Both the position numbers and the translations under genes were made by a program. This document shows, piece by piece, positions 25,959-34,379 of a stretch of 64,000 bases of DNA. Each line of letters opens with the position of its first letter. The first letter of the stretch is position 1. Under the pieces are notes generated by a model. It did not search any database and was not told where the DNA came from. It saw only the letters and a list, made by a program, of their open reading frames with translations. This DNA is from JBEKYD01 sp049511335. GTDB taxonomy: Bacteria > Acidobacteriota > Terriglobia > Bryobacterales > Bryobacteraceae. The stretch covers positions 1-64,000 of the forward strand of contig JBEKYD010000001.1 of NCBI GenBank assembly GCA_049511335.1, given 5' to 3'.

Positions 25959-26921
25959 CTACGGGATCACGACCAGCCGGCGACCGTGCATGTCGCGTTC
26001 CCATGCGCCCTCAATGTCCCTGAGAGCGACCCGCTCGCTGTCAACCCTCAGCAGGCCCTGCGCTGCATGGTTCATCACCTGTTGAAGGACAGCGGTCAGA
26101 ACCTCCCGAGGGGGGATGCCAGCCGTCCCCAGGATGCTCAGCGCTGCGCTCCGCAGCACCGCTGCGGGAAGCGTGATGGTTGGTCCCGCACTCTCGCCCA
26201 CTTCAACGAGACGGGTCTCCGATCCGGCAACCGCAAATTCCGCGCGCGCGACGGCCGCGAGCAGGGCTTCCGTTGGCGCACCCCACAGGTAGTCGACAAT
26301 CACATCGAAACCCTTCTCGCCGGCCGCGCGGCGGAAGGCTTCGATCAAGTCTTGGTCTGGCTGGTTGAGCCGTATTGTTTCATCCGCGCCAAGCTGGTGC
26401 AGCTTATTCAACACTTCTTCGTTTCGTCCCGCGGCCACGACGCGTCCAGCGCCCAGAATTTTGGCTATCCGCACGGCCAACTTACCGGTGACCCCCGTCG
26501 CGCCAAGAATCAGGACGGTTTCGCCCGGAGCGAGTCTAGCGCGGTGCTTGAGCGAAAGCCAGGCGGACACGCCGGGGTTGGGAATCGCGGCGGCGATCTC
26601 GTCATCCAGGTCGTCGGGGACCGGAAAGCACTGCGCTCGCCGCACGACGGTGTGCTCAGCCATTGCGCCGTACGGCCGCCGTGGCCCGCCGAAGAACACT
26701 CGCGTGCCATCGTCCAAGTGTCCTACGCCGTCCGCGCCGCACACGACCGGCAGTTGGCGCGGGCTGGCATAGTGCGAGCCTCTGGCCAACTGCTTGTCCA
26801 CAGGCTTCAGCGCCGCGGCGCGGACATGTACGATCACCTCACCCTCGCCAGGATCGGGATCGGGGAACGGTTCGAACCGAGGTGGCTTCCCGATCGTATG
26901 CAGAACAGCGGCATTCATCAT
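25959..26921 (-). CDS. zinc-free alcohol dehydrogenase / quinone oxidoreductase family
   Basis: This 320-residue enzyme is a medium-chain dehydrogenase/reductase. The N-terminal GroES-like domain shows VRAAALKPVDKQLARGSHY and VVCGADGVG. The Rossmann nucleotide loop is VLILGATGVTGKLAVRIAK, and VVAAGRNEEVL is the next strand, with an Arg that suits NADPH. No structural-zinc cysteine lobe is seen. It starts at the first of two tandem ATG codons after GAGGGAG. A truncated AraC-type regulator gene lies divergent beside it, so the enzyme may have lost its regulator. The substrate is unknown. Confidence 0.88.
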   Translation of the reverse strand: MMNAAVLHTIGKPPRFEPFPDPDPGEGEVIVHVRAAALKPVDKQLARGSHYASPRQLPVVCGADGVGHLDDGTRVFFGGPRRPYGAMAEHTVVRRAQCFPVPDDLDDEIAAAIPNPGVSAWLSLKHRARLAPGETVLILGATGVTGKLAVRIAKILGAGRVVAAGRNEEVLNKLHQLGADETIRLNQPDQDLIEAFRRAAGEKGFDVIVDYLWGAPTEALLAAVARAEFAVAGSETRLVEVGESAGPTITLPAAVLRSAALSILGTAGIPPREVLTAVLQQVMNHAAQGLLRVDSERVALRDIEGAWERDMHGRRLVVIP

Positions 26922-27048
26922 TTTTTCTCCCTCTCTCATCCGATTCGCTCCGGGATCGCAGCTCGCTACGCGCGCTTTGCCCGGCTGCTCGACTCTCTCT
27001 ATTTTCTACGGTAGCCGCCTGGAGGCGTCCCTGCCAACGGAGAAGTGG

Positions 27049-27394
27049 CGATTGGGGCCGTACCATAGATGAATGGGCTAAGGACGCGGGCATGGCCCGG
27101 CGCACGTTCATGCGCGCTTTTTCCCGCGAAATGTGCATGCCGTTCGGCCGTTGGCGGCAACACGCACGACTGTTCGCCTCTCTCGAAATGCTCGCGCAAG
27201 GAATGTCTATAACCGATGTGGCAATCGCGGTCGGTTATAGCAGCGTGAGCGCATTCAATGAAGTATTCCGTGCCGCACTCGGAACAACCCCGCAGGCGTA
27301 TTTCGGGCGCGGCGAAAGGAGGAGCCCTGGGCAAAATGATGCGACCCCTAAAGGACATTGGGAATGGCGCGAAGACGACAGCTCCCCTGAGTAG
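27049..27394 (+). pseudogene. AraC-family regulator, N-terminal domain lost
   Basis: The reading frame gives a full AraC DNA-binding domain: RTIDEWAKDAGMARRTFMRAF, FGRWRQHARLFASLEML, then ITDVAIAVGYSSVSAFNEVF and TTPQAYFGR. The cupin-type sensor half that should precede it is missing, and no start codon or ribosome site suits a lone domain. The normal form of this family is about 250-300 residues. It is divergent from the oxidoreductase gene, which such regulators often control. Confidence 0.7.
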
Positions 27395-27506
27395 CCGCGA
27401 AGTGGCGGGCGGTCCCTGCGCGGCACCTCTTCACCTAATTGCGCGACCCGCAAACTCGCCGCTACGGCGTCTATCATTGCCTATCCACGTTCCCAACTCA
27501 GGCGGT

Positions 27507-28043
27507 CTACTTGCCGGGCTCGTGGGATTTCAGAATCCGTAGCACTGAGAGTATTGTGTTCCAACTGCGCGTTGTCGCCGGCGCCCCAAAGAGCCTGTCG
27601 ATCTGGCCGAGATAGCCAATCGTTTTCATGTGGCGGCGGTACACCCCATACACGAGACGATTCTTCGAGCCAATGATTCGCACCAGCCACTCCCCACCTT
27701 CGGGAAGAGCAATCGGAAGAGAAACTCTGCGTCGTCCAGCCTCCGACAGGATGCTTACAAATTGAACAACATCTGCGGGCGGTGGCTCAGATCCAAACGG
27801 ATTGTCCATCTCTAGTCGAATCAGATCACTGCCGTCGCAGAAAGCGATTGTTGCTTCAAACGGTAGCTTCCGGCGCAATTCGGCAAGGAACTTTGCGCGC
27901 AACCCAGGTTTGCGAACGACAAGCGTGCCTGCGGCGCCCACGTTCACGGCATCGTAGATGCCCAGTTCTTTGGCGAGCACGCTCGGACGAAAAGCCCTGT
28001 GGCCTCCAACGTTGATACCCCGGAAGAAAACGATCAAAGCCAT
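27507..28043 (-). CDS. DUF1697-family protein
   Basis: This 178-residue protein belongs to DUF1697. The opening ALIVFFRGINVGGHR, followed by LGIYDAVNVGAAGTLVV, is typical, and the C-terminal half with VYRRHMKTIGYL and WNTILSVLRIL fits too. The function is unknown. Two starts are possible: ATG at 28043 (MALIVFF) and at 28052 (MGSMAL); I chose the one that matches the family. It has no obvious operon partner. Confidence 0.82.
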   Translation of the reverse strand: MALIVFFRGINVGGHRAFRPSVLAKELGIYDAVNVGAAGTLVVRKPGLRAKFLAELRRKLPFEATIAFCDGSDLIRLEMDNPFGSEPPPADVVQFVSILSEAGRRRVSLPIALPEGGEWLVRIIGSKNRLVYGVYRRHMKTIGYLGQIDRLFGAPATTRSWNTILSVLRILKSHEPGK

Positions 28044-28639
28044 GCTGCCCATTGTTGCAGCACCGAAGTATCGAGGAGAAGCGGAAGCGGTCGGGCCTGA
28101 CGATAGATAACGTGTAGTCGCGTAGCGTTTATCAACTCCCTGGCGCACGGATAGAGTTCCCGGCCGGATCACGCTATTCGGAGACACAAACCAGTGACAG
28201 GCTACGTGTTTCCACTTTTCCGACCGGCCAGTCGGTCGGAGATAGGAGACCTCCGCGGCCAGGTTCCGGCTCCGGGCGCCTCCTGGCGCACACAAGTGTC
28301 GGCCCGCCCTCAACCAAGCGCCTTGCCATCAATCGGTTAGCCGGAATCGCCGCCTTTGCTCACTTGCCCTCAAAAACCTGGTCACGCCGCATTTAATCCC
28401 GTAACCTACTGAAAACAAACCGCCAGCCAAAAACCGCCTTTCCCCGCCGTTCTATCATGGTGGAGGGAAGGAGAACTCGTCGGTGAGAGCGAACAAGGCG
28501 GCCCGGCACTCGTGCCAGTCGTTCTGGGACCTACCCCGGCACTTTGTTCCGCTGCGAACGGAAAAAGCGTAAGAATGCACAAATTGCACAAACCAATGCG
28601 GGGCGCACTAGTTGTCGAGACTGATCCTAACCAACAGAA
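28044..28639. other. 596-base gap, no clear gene
   Basis: I find no supported gene. A hairpin CCGACCG-GCCAGT-CGGTCGG lies at 28220-28239, with TTTT just before it on the plus strand; it is terminator-like only in a weak sense. Open frames on the minus strand here have no recognisable motif and biased composition. The stretch may be the residue of lost genes. Confidence 0.4.
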
Positions 28640-28786
28640 ATGACGATGTTTACCTATGCCGCAGTTTTGTTTTTTCAAACCGCGTTGCCGATGTTCGGAG
28701 GTCCGGCTGAGGATGCTCTCGAACGTGGCGAGTACCTCACGCATGAGGATGTCGGCCGGCGTCTCGGTCGTTTTCTAGACCCCTGA
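28640..28786 (+). CDS. short ORF with antitoxin-like tail
   Basis: A 48-residue frame begins MTMFTYAAVLFFQTALPMFG and ends EDALERGEYLTHEDVGRRLGRFLDP. The C-terminal half resembles the toxin-binding tail of small antitoxins (acidic helix, GEYLTHEEV-like turn, basic amphipathic helix). The N-terminal half does not look like a DNA-binding fold. It may be the remnant of an antitoxin gene with a broken front. No toxin gene follows. A short frame such as this could also be chance. Confidence 0.3.
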   Translation: MTMFTYAAVLFFQTALPMFGGPAEDALERGEYLTHEDVGRRLGRFLDP

Positions 28787-28812
28787 TGGACGTCCGCTGG
28801 TCGCTGCCCGCA

Positions 28813-29865
28813 TCAAAGAGACTTCTGGGCGCCGATGCCCGCGAGGATCAGGGCGATGGCGCAGCAGAAGAGGGCTAGAAATGCCGCCACGAGGGCTTTG
28901 GTGACGAGTTTCTGATCGTGGAATTCTTTCCACCGCACCAAGCCCCACATGGCGGCGACCACCAGGGACGCCTGCGCCAGAGGAAAGCCGATGGGCGAGG
29001 TGGAGCGAATCCGGTCGGGCAGGGAAGCGATGGCCACGAGAATGGCGACAGTTCCCACACACCAAACCGCGCCGCCCGCAACACCCCAGAGGTGCTGCCG
29101 CAAAGCGCCGGAAAAGTATTCGAAGATATCCACCGGCTCACCCTCCACCGGAAGATTCATGAGAAACAGGTTGAATACGAAGGTAGAACCCAGAATGCCA
29201 AAAGAGAGCAACAGGGGCATGGCATAGGGGCCCAAGCCCAGATCGCCTTCCGAGCAACCCTGGATTATGGGTAAGCTAGCGCCGGTTAACAGGCCCGCCG
29301 CCAGCGGGAGGACGATACCCTTGACGGCGCTTGGGCGCCGGGTGCTCTTGGCCTGGCCGCGGCGCGCCAGAGTTTCGTGGCGCTGGCGGATGGCCTGGGC
29401 GTAGGCAGCGCCGGCCAAACCGAGGGCCGCGATCGAGACGGCAAGTCCGGTATACACCAAAGCCGAATCGCCGCTGGGGTGAAGCACAGTCTCGACCGCC
29501 GTACCGACGAGCAGTGCGGTTCCCACCCCCAGCGGGAACGCGACGGATAGTCCCTCTATGGAAACCGCCGCCAACAGGAGCATATTGCCGAAGTTGAACA
29601 CCACGCCCGCCAGAACGCCGAAGAACCACTGGCGCTTGCCGGCGTGCATCAAATCGTCAATCACGGAAAAGCCGTCGAAACCCAGGTTGCCGAACGTGAA
29701 TGCAAGCAGGATGGCGGCCGCGACCAGGCCGGCAGCGAAGTCGAAATAATACAGCTCGAATCGCCACTTACCGCTGAACTTGAACGTGGTTGCCCAGGAA
29801 CCCCAGCAAAGAATGCCGAGGACCATAAGCAACATCGCGATGAAAGGCGTCGGGGCAAGAATCAT
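28813..29865 (-). CDS. GRP/RhaT-like sugar permease (DMT superfamily)
   Basis: This 350-residue protein has about ten transmembrane helices in two repeats. It opens MLLMVLGILCWGSWATTFKF, the GILCWG(S/T) motif of the glucose/ribose (GRP) and rhamnose (RhaT) porters of the drug/metabolite superfamily. FNFGNMLLLAAVSIEGLSVAFPLGVG lies in the third and fourth helices. It should bring a sugar across the inner membrane by proton symport; the sugar is unknown. Its ATG overlaps the stop of the upstream ArnT-like gene by 4 bases. Confidence 0.8.
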   Translation of the reverse strand: MILAPTPFIAMLLMVLGILCWGSWATTFKFSGKWRFELYYFDFAAGLVAAAILLAFTFGNLGFDGFSVIDDLMHAGKRQWFFGVLAGVVFNFGNMLLLAAVSIEGLSVAFPLGVGTALLVGTAVETVLHPSGDSALVYTGLAVSIAALGLAGAAYAQAIRQRHETLARRGQAKSTRRPSAVKGIVLPLAAGLLTGASLPIIQGCSEGDLGLGPYAMPLLLSFGILGSTFVFNLFLMNLPVEGEPVDIFEYFSGALRQHLWGVAGGAVWCVGTVAILVAIASLPDRIRSTSPIGFPLAQASLVVAAMWGLVRWKEFHDQKLVTKALVAAFLALFCCAIALILAGIGAQKSL

Positions 29866-31451
29866 GGAATTACCTGGAACTGTGAGGGTACTATGCGGTT
29901 TCCCAGCGGGTCAACCGTGGTCAATTGCGGCGGTTGGCCCGGGATCTGTTGGACATGCAGCGGCCGGTCGCGGACGGAACACTCCGGCAGCGGTGTGACG
30001 GTATAGTAATTCAGGCCGTAGCGCCAATTGCGATGGATGTTATCGACGCAGACTTGGCCGGCCACGGGGGCAATCCGCTTCCAGATGGGGCGGGCGGAAG
30101 CGATGCGGTCCACTTCCGGAAGAACGGCGATCTTCCAGTCGACGATGTTCAGGGTGACGCCGCCGGCGATCACGAATACCGCGGCCAGCCGCAGACCGCG
30201 CGAATCCAGAAGCCAGACCAGCCCGGCGGCTAGCACCGGCAGCAACCAGGTCCAACGAAAGGCTGGCACAGGGGCTTTGGAACTTCCCCATGCGATGGCT
30301 TCGGGCAACATGGGACCGAGGACGGGAAATGCGGCCATGAGCAGGGCGCAGCCGGCCAGCCAGAAGCTGCCAACGGTTCGGCCGGCCGCGGATTCATTGA
30401 GCGCTACGCCAGCCAAGGCGGCCACCGGAGGCAAAAGCGGCAGGACGTAACCGGGCAGTTTGTTTACCGGGACGGAGAAAAACAGCAGCCCCCAAATTGC
30501 CCAGGCGAACAGGAAGCGTTGGCGGATGTCCGGCGTTCGAAATCGGGTTGCCGCCAGGGCGGCCAGCGGAGTCCATGGCACCAGAGCCAAGAGCAGCACG
30601 GGGAAGTAATACCAAAAAGGCTGGCTATGCAAGAGAGCGCCGGTGAAGGCGCGCTCCACGTGGTGCTTCCAAAAGAAATCGAGCAAGAAAGCGGCGCCAT
30701 TTTTCAGATAGCAGGCGGCGTACCACGGAGCCGTCACCAGGATACACGGCAACAACAGGCGCGCCAGAGCGCGTGGAAAGCGATTGCGAACGCCCAACAG
30801 GAGGGGCAACGCCAGGGCAACGGGAACCAATCCTTTGGCCAGGATGGCCAGGCCGAACATGGCGCCGGACCAGGGCAGCCACTTTTGATCGCCACGGCTA
30901 ACCCACGGAATCGCCAGTAGCATGGCGGCCGCGAAAGTGGCCGACATGGGCAGGTCGGTGACTCCGACCTGGCTGTACAGCAACCATTCGCCCGAAGTAG
31001 CCAGAATCAAGGCGGCAAAGGCCGCGGCACGCCATCCGAATTCGCGCCGCAAAATCCAATAGAAGAAAAGCAGGAAGGCGACGGAGAGGAGGGCCACGGG
31101 CAGGCGCGGCGCCAGGTCCGGGCCGGCGCCAAAACGAAACGCCAGGGCGGCCATCCAATAGTAGAGCGCCGGTTTTTCAAACCACGGCTCGCCCCACAAG
31201 CGAGGGGTCACGAGGTCGCCGGTATCGGCCATGGCGCGCGCCACCGAGGCGTATCGCGGTTCGTCGGGCAGAATGACGCCCATGGCCGTGAGGCGATAGC
31301 AATACGCGAAATAGAGGAGCGGTAGAGCTAACCACACCAGCCAGCGGGCGGGCGAAAGTGGGGACCGTGCGCCGCCGGTTTGGACATCGAAGGGGTTATC
31401 GGGGCAACTTGGGACAGTGCCCGAGTTCCCCCACGGGCTCCTAGCCCGCAT
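29862..31451 (-). CDS. ArnT-like membrane glycosyltransferase (GT39/GT83)
   Basis: This 529-residue integral membrane enzyme has about 12 transmembrane helices. The first periplasmic loop carries the family motif ILPDEPRYASVARAMADTGD, with the acidic pair that binds lipid-phosphate sugars, then TPRLWGEPWFEKPALYYW. It should transfer a sugar from a polyprenyl-phosphate donor to a periplasmic acceptor such as lipid A. The substrate is not clear from sequence. The stop overlaps the sugar permease start (ATGA). A TTGACG/TATAAT promoter is 70 bases upstream. Confidence 0.85.
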   Translation of the reverse strand: MRARSPWGNSGTVPSCPDNPFDVQTGGARSPLSPARWLVWLALPLLYFAYCYRLTAMGVILPDEPRYASVARAMADTGDLVTPRLWGEPWFEKPALYYWMAALAFRFGAGPDLAPRLPVALLSVAFLLFFYWILRREFGWRAAAFAALILATSGEWLLYSQVGVTDLPMSATFAAAMLLAIPWVSRGDQKWLPWSGAMFGLAILAKGLVPVALALPLLLGVRNRFPRALARLLLPCILVTAPWYAACYLKNGAAFLLDFFWKHHVERAFTGALLHSQPFWYYFPVLLLALVPWTPLAALAATRFRTPDIRQRFLFAWAIWGLLFFSVPVNKLPGYVLPLLPPVAALAGVALNESAAGRTVGSFWLAGCALLMAAFPVLGPMLPEAIAWGSSKAPVPAFRWTWLLPVLAAGLVWLLDSRGLRLAAVFVIAGGVTLNIVDWKIAVLPEVDRIASARPIWKRIAPVAGQVCVDNIHRNWRYGLNYYTVTPLPECSVRDRPLHVQQIPGQPPQLTTVDPLGNRIVPSQFQVIP

Positions 31452-31522
31452 CGCTCACGCGCTTTCTCCCGCGGCGCGGGATAAGGCCGCGCTGCTGGAA
31501 ATGCGGATTCGACATTCACTTT

Positions 31523-31549
31523 ATTATAGGGTCGGAGCCGCGCCGTCAA
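31523..31549 (-). promoter_or_regulatory. probable promoter of the ArnT-like gene
   Basis: On the minus strand TTGACG (31544-31549) is followed after 15 bases by a perfect TATAAT (31523-31528). The spacing is short, but the -10 is ideal. The implied start is about 65 bases before the ArnT-like ATG. The DsbA-like gene starts 20 bases away on the other strand, so the two genes are divergent. Confidence 0.5.
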
Positions 31550-31568
31550 CTCCAGTACAATAAAGAAC

Positions 31569-32531
31569 ATGTTGCGATGGTTGCGGTTGGGGGCATGTGT
31601 TTGGCTGCTGGCGCTGGCTGCCAGCGGGGAGGATTCCAAGAAGTCGGCGCTGGACAAACTGACGCTGGAGGCGTACGTCCGCCATTTGTACGTGCTGGAC
31701 AAGCTTGTCACGGTGACGGTCGGGGACCCGAAGCCGGCCTCGCTGCCTGGATTCGTGGAAGAGACCGTGCATGCAGCGCTGGGAAACCAGTCGCAGGACT
31801 TCACGTTTTACATCAGCCAGGACGGCAAACATGTCATTCAGGGGAACGTCTACGACATCAACGCCAATCCCTTCAAGGCCGATCTGGACAAGGTCAAAAC
31901 GACAGGCGCGCCGGGCTGGGGCACTTCCGGAGCGCCGGTGGTAGTGGTGGAATTCAGCGACTTCGAGTGCCCTTATTGCAAGGAGGAAGCCCTGCAGATT
32001 CGCGACCACCTGCTGGCAACCTACCCGACGCAGGTGAAACTTTACTTTAAAGAATTTCCGCTCGAGAGCTTGCATCCCTGGGCGAAAACCGCGGCCATGG
32101 CCGGGCGCTGCGTTTTCGCACAAAACAACGACGCGTTTTGGGCCTACCACGATTGGGTCTTCTCGCACCAGGAACAGATCACGCCGGACAATGTGCGCGC
32201 GCAGATTATGGACTGGGCAAAAGGCCGGAAGGAGCTGGACGCGCTGAAGCTGGGACAGTGCATCGATACCAAGGCGACCGAGGCGGAGGTCGACGCCATC
32301 GAGGCGCAGGGGCGGGATTTAGGGATCAACGCCACCCCGACGCTGTTCATCAACGGCCGGCGCCTGACGCAAGCCCTGGAATGGAGCGGCTTGAAAAGCA
32401 TCATCGACTACGAGATCGAATATCAGAAGACGGCCAAGGACGCGGGCGACAATTGCGGTTGCGATCTCAAACTCAAGCTGCCGGGCGCGCCGGCGCAGAC
32501 CAAACCGGGCCTATCCGGCATCAAGCATTAA
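31569..32531 (+). CDS. exported DsbA-like thioredoxin-fold protein
   Basis: This 320-residue protein has a signal peptide (about 1-19), an extra N-terminal domain (about 25-110) and a DsbA/DsbC-like thioredoxin domain. The active site is FECPYC, with Cys134 and Cys137. The cis-Pro lies in NATPTLFING. It should act as a disulfide oxidase or isomerase in the periplasm. A Cys pair near the C-terminus (DNCGCDLK) is unusual and may bind metal or relay electrons. The CPYC core resembles soluble DsbA enzymes rather than thiol reductases. A half copy of the dispersed palindrome lies just after the stop. Confidence 0.9.
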   Translation: MLRWLRLGACVWLLALAASGEDSKKSALDKLTLEAYVRHLYVLDKLVTVTVGDPKPASLPGFVEETVHAALGNQSQDFTFYISQDGKHVIQGNVYDINANPFKADLDKVKTTGAPGWGTSGAPVVVVEFSDFECPYCKEEALQIRDHLLATYPTQVKLYFKEFPLESLHPWAKTAAMAGRCVFAQNNDAFWAYHDWVFSHQEQITPDNVRAQIMDWAKGRKELDALKLGQCIDTKATEAEVDAIEAQGRDLGINATPTLFINGRRLTQALEWSGLKSIIDYEIEYQKTAKDAGDNCGCDLKLKLPGAPAQTKPGLSGIKH

Positions 32532-32536
32532 TGCAG

Positions 32537-32560
32537 CAACCGCTTCCTAACGGTCGCGGG
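32537..32560. repeat. dispersed palindromic element, half copy
   Basis: CAACCGCTTCCTAACGGTCG, followed by CGGG, equals the left arm of the element at 50153. The right arm is not present. It starts 6 bases after the DsbA-like gene. Confidence 0.75.
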
Positions 32561-32582
32561 GGTAGTCGGCCATAATAGAGTG

Positions 32583-32861
32583 ATGCCTTGCCTCCTGCTC
32601 ATCGCGATTGTGGGTTTCCCGCGCCTGGTGATGGTGCTCCTGTTCCTGTTCACCACCTACCTGCAACATGCCTATCACAACATCCTGATTCCGGCACTGG
32701 GCTTTGTGTTTCTGCCGCTCACGACGCTGGCGTATGCCTGGATGGTGAACAACCACGAGCCGATCGTCGGCGTGAATGCGCTGATTATGGTAGTTGCGGT
32801 GGTAATCGATGCCGGCGGCCTGGGCGGCGGGGCCTGGCACCGCAGCCGTCGCGACTGGTGA
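32583..32861 (+). CDS. small membrane protein, function unknown
   Basis: This 92-residue protein has three predicted transmembrane helices: LLLIAIVGFPRLVMVLLFLF, ILIPALGFVFLPLTTLAYAW and VNALIMVVAVVIDAGGLGGG, then a basic tail. I do not recognise a named family, but the layout is that of small conserved inner-membrane proteins. A GTG one codon earlier is the alternative start. It is next to the DsbA-like gene on the same strand. Confidence 0.65.
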   Translation: MPCLLLIAIVGFPRLVMVLLFLFTTYLQHAYHNILIPALGFVFLPLTTLAYAWMVNNHEPIVGVNALIMVVAVVIDAGGLGGGAWHRSRRDW

Positions 32862-32883
32862 CCGATCATCGCGGGGCTCAAAG

Positions 32884-33858
32884 TTAATTGGGACGGAACG
32901 AACTTACATCCACACTCATGCCGTCGGACCAGGTGAGGGGGGATTCGGCGCGGGCGGCTTTTACCTGCGCTTCGATGGAGCGCGCTTCGGCTTTGTGACC
33001 GGTGCGCCGCAAGAAGAGCGCGTAATCGGCGAGCACCGCGAGATAGGCGGGGTGCGAGGGCCCGAGGTGGCCCAAGGAATCGAGCGCCTGGCGGAATAGA
33101 GAACCTGCGTTCTCGCGCCGGCCGGCGATGAAATCCATGCTGGCCAGGTTGTGGTACGCGCGTCCCAACATCGGATGATACGGCGCCGTATCGTGCCGCA
33201 AGAGTTCGACGGAGCGCTCCAGCATTTGGCGCGCTTCCACATCGCGCTGCTGCCGATGGCGGATGACGGCCAAGTTGTTGAGCACGACAGCGGTCATCTC
33301 TTGGGTGGGCTGGCGCTCGAAAACCGCGAGCGCCTGGTTCAGCGCGGCCTCGGCTTCCTGGTAACGGTGCTGCCCAATCAGAATCTCGGCGAGAAAGTTG
33401 TGCGCGCCGGCCAGGCGTTCGTTATCGGCCGGGAAGAAACGCTCCTGCCGCGTGAGGGAATCGCGCACCAAGGTTTCGGCTTCGTGAAATCTGCCGCGCA
33501 GCCCCAACACGGTGGCCAGATGAGCTTCGATGACCGCATAGTCGGCGTTGTCCTTGCCGATAGCGGTTTGGACCTCGCCGAGCGCTGCCCGGAATTGAAA
33601 TTCGGCGTCATCGAGGTGCGACAGTGCCTCGCTGGTGGACGCCAGCGCATCGCGCGTCACCCAGCAGCGCGGGTCGCGCGGCCCGAATGTCTCGGCCGCC
33701 GCGAGCGCCTGGCGAAGCGTCTGGGCGGCTTCGACGTAATCGGCATGGCTCAATTGTCCGCGGACGACCGCCATCTGCCGTTCCCACTGTTCGGCCCCCT
33801 GCTCCGCTCCAAATGCACTATTCATCAAACACAGACACACTACGACCCCGTATCGCAC
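32884..33858 (-). CDS. secreted tetratricopeptide-repeat protein
   Basis: This 324-residue protein has a short signal peptide (1-18, ...SAFGAEQ) and about seven tetratricopeptide repeats of the kinesin-light-chain type, with phrases such as AHLATVLGLRGRFHEAETLV, VVLNNLAVIRHRQQRDVEAR and AYHNLASMDFIAGRRENAGS. TPR arrays mediate protein binding; a partner is not evident. The start is GTG, chosen for its strong AGGAG ribosome site. The C-terminal 20 residues (SDGMSVDVSSFRPN) follow the repeats. Confidence 0.85.
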   Translation of the reverse strand: MRYGVVVCLCLMNSAFGAEQGAEQWERQMAVVRGQLSHADYVEAAQTLRQALAAAETFGPRDPRCWVTRDALASTSEALSHLDDAEFQFRAALGEVQTAIGKDNADYAVIEAHLATVLGLRGRFHEAETLVRDSLTRQERFFPADNERLAGAHNFLAEILIGQHRYQEAEAALNQALAVFERQPTQEMTAVVLNNLAVIRHRQQRDVEARQMLERSVELLRHDTAPYHPMLGRAYHNLASMDFIAGRRENAGSLFRQALDSLGHLGPSHPAYLAVLADYALFLRRTGHKAEARSIEAQVKAARAESPLTWSDGMSVDVSSFRPN

Positions 33859-34286
33859 AGTCTCTCCTTTTTTGGACGGCGCCGCTTACCCAAGAGCGGG
33901 CGTCCGATGGACAAGGCCCCCGTCCGGCCAGGCAACTCAACCGCTAGAAGACAGCATCGCGACTCACGACAGAGACGATCGTACCAGCGGCCGCAGCGCC
34001 GAAACCATCCGAATCCTGCTGCCAATGTTAGACGCGACGCTGGGGATTCGGTCCCGGCTCTAGCCTGACGTAACGGACGTAGCACATGGAGACGCGGCCC
34101 TATCGGCCGGCGAATGCTCGAATATCCGGCGGCCAGCGCCGCATAGCAGACGGCGATTGTACACGCGACCGCCGTTGCCCCCAAGTTGGCCGCCACGATC
34201 AGGCCGGCGCCGGCCAGCAATCCTCCGAACCCGATGAATCCGAGTGTCAACCGTCGCGCCAGCGTGTGGTATGGCTGCTCCGACAT
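33840..34286 (-). CDS. hypothetical protein with two N-terminal membrane helices
   Basis: This 148-residue frame begins MSEQPYHTLARRLTLGFIGF and has two hydrophobic segments, LGFIGFGGLLAGAGLIVAAN and TAVACTIAVCYAALAAGYSS. A GGAG ribosome site lies 10 bases upstream. The C-terminal half is basic and low in structure, and overlaps the TPR gene start by 19 bases. I have no family for it. If it is not real, the region 33859-34379 is an empty gap of about 520 bases. Confidence 0.4.
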   Translation of the reverse strand: MSEQPYHTLARRLTLGFIGFGGLLAGAGLIVAANLGATAVACTIAVCYAALAAGYSSIRRPIGPRLHVLRPLRQARAGTESPASRLTLAAGFGWFRRCGRWYDRLCRESRCCLLAVELPGRTGALSIGRPLLGKRRRPKKERLCDTGS

Positions 34287-34379
34287 TGGCGATGTTCTCC
34301 ATTGCTGCCTGCGGTGACTTCTCGCGAGGCGTCAATCGATATATCGGCAAGTCAGGGAAAAACGTTAGGGGCCTTGCTC

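Noticed and set aside
33151..34068. Plus-strand frame opposite the TPR gene
   Set aside because: The TPR gene has a signal peptide, repeats and ribosome site; the opposite frame is a shadow.
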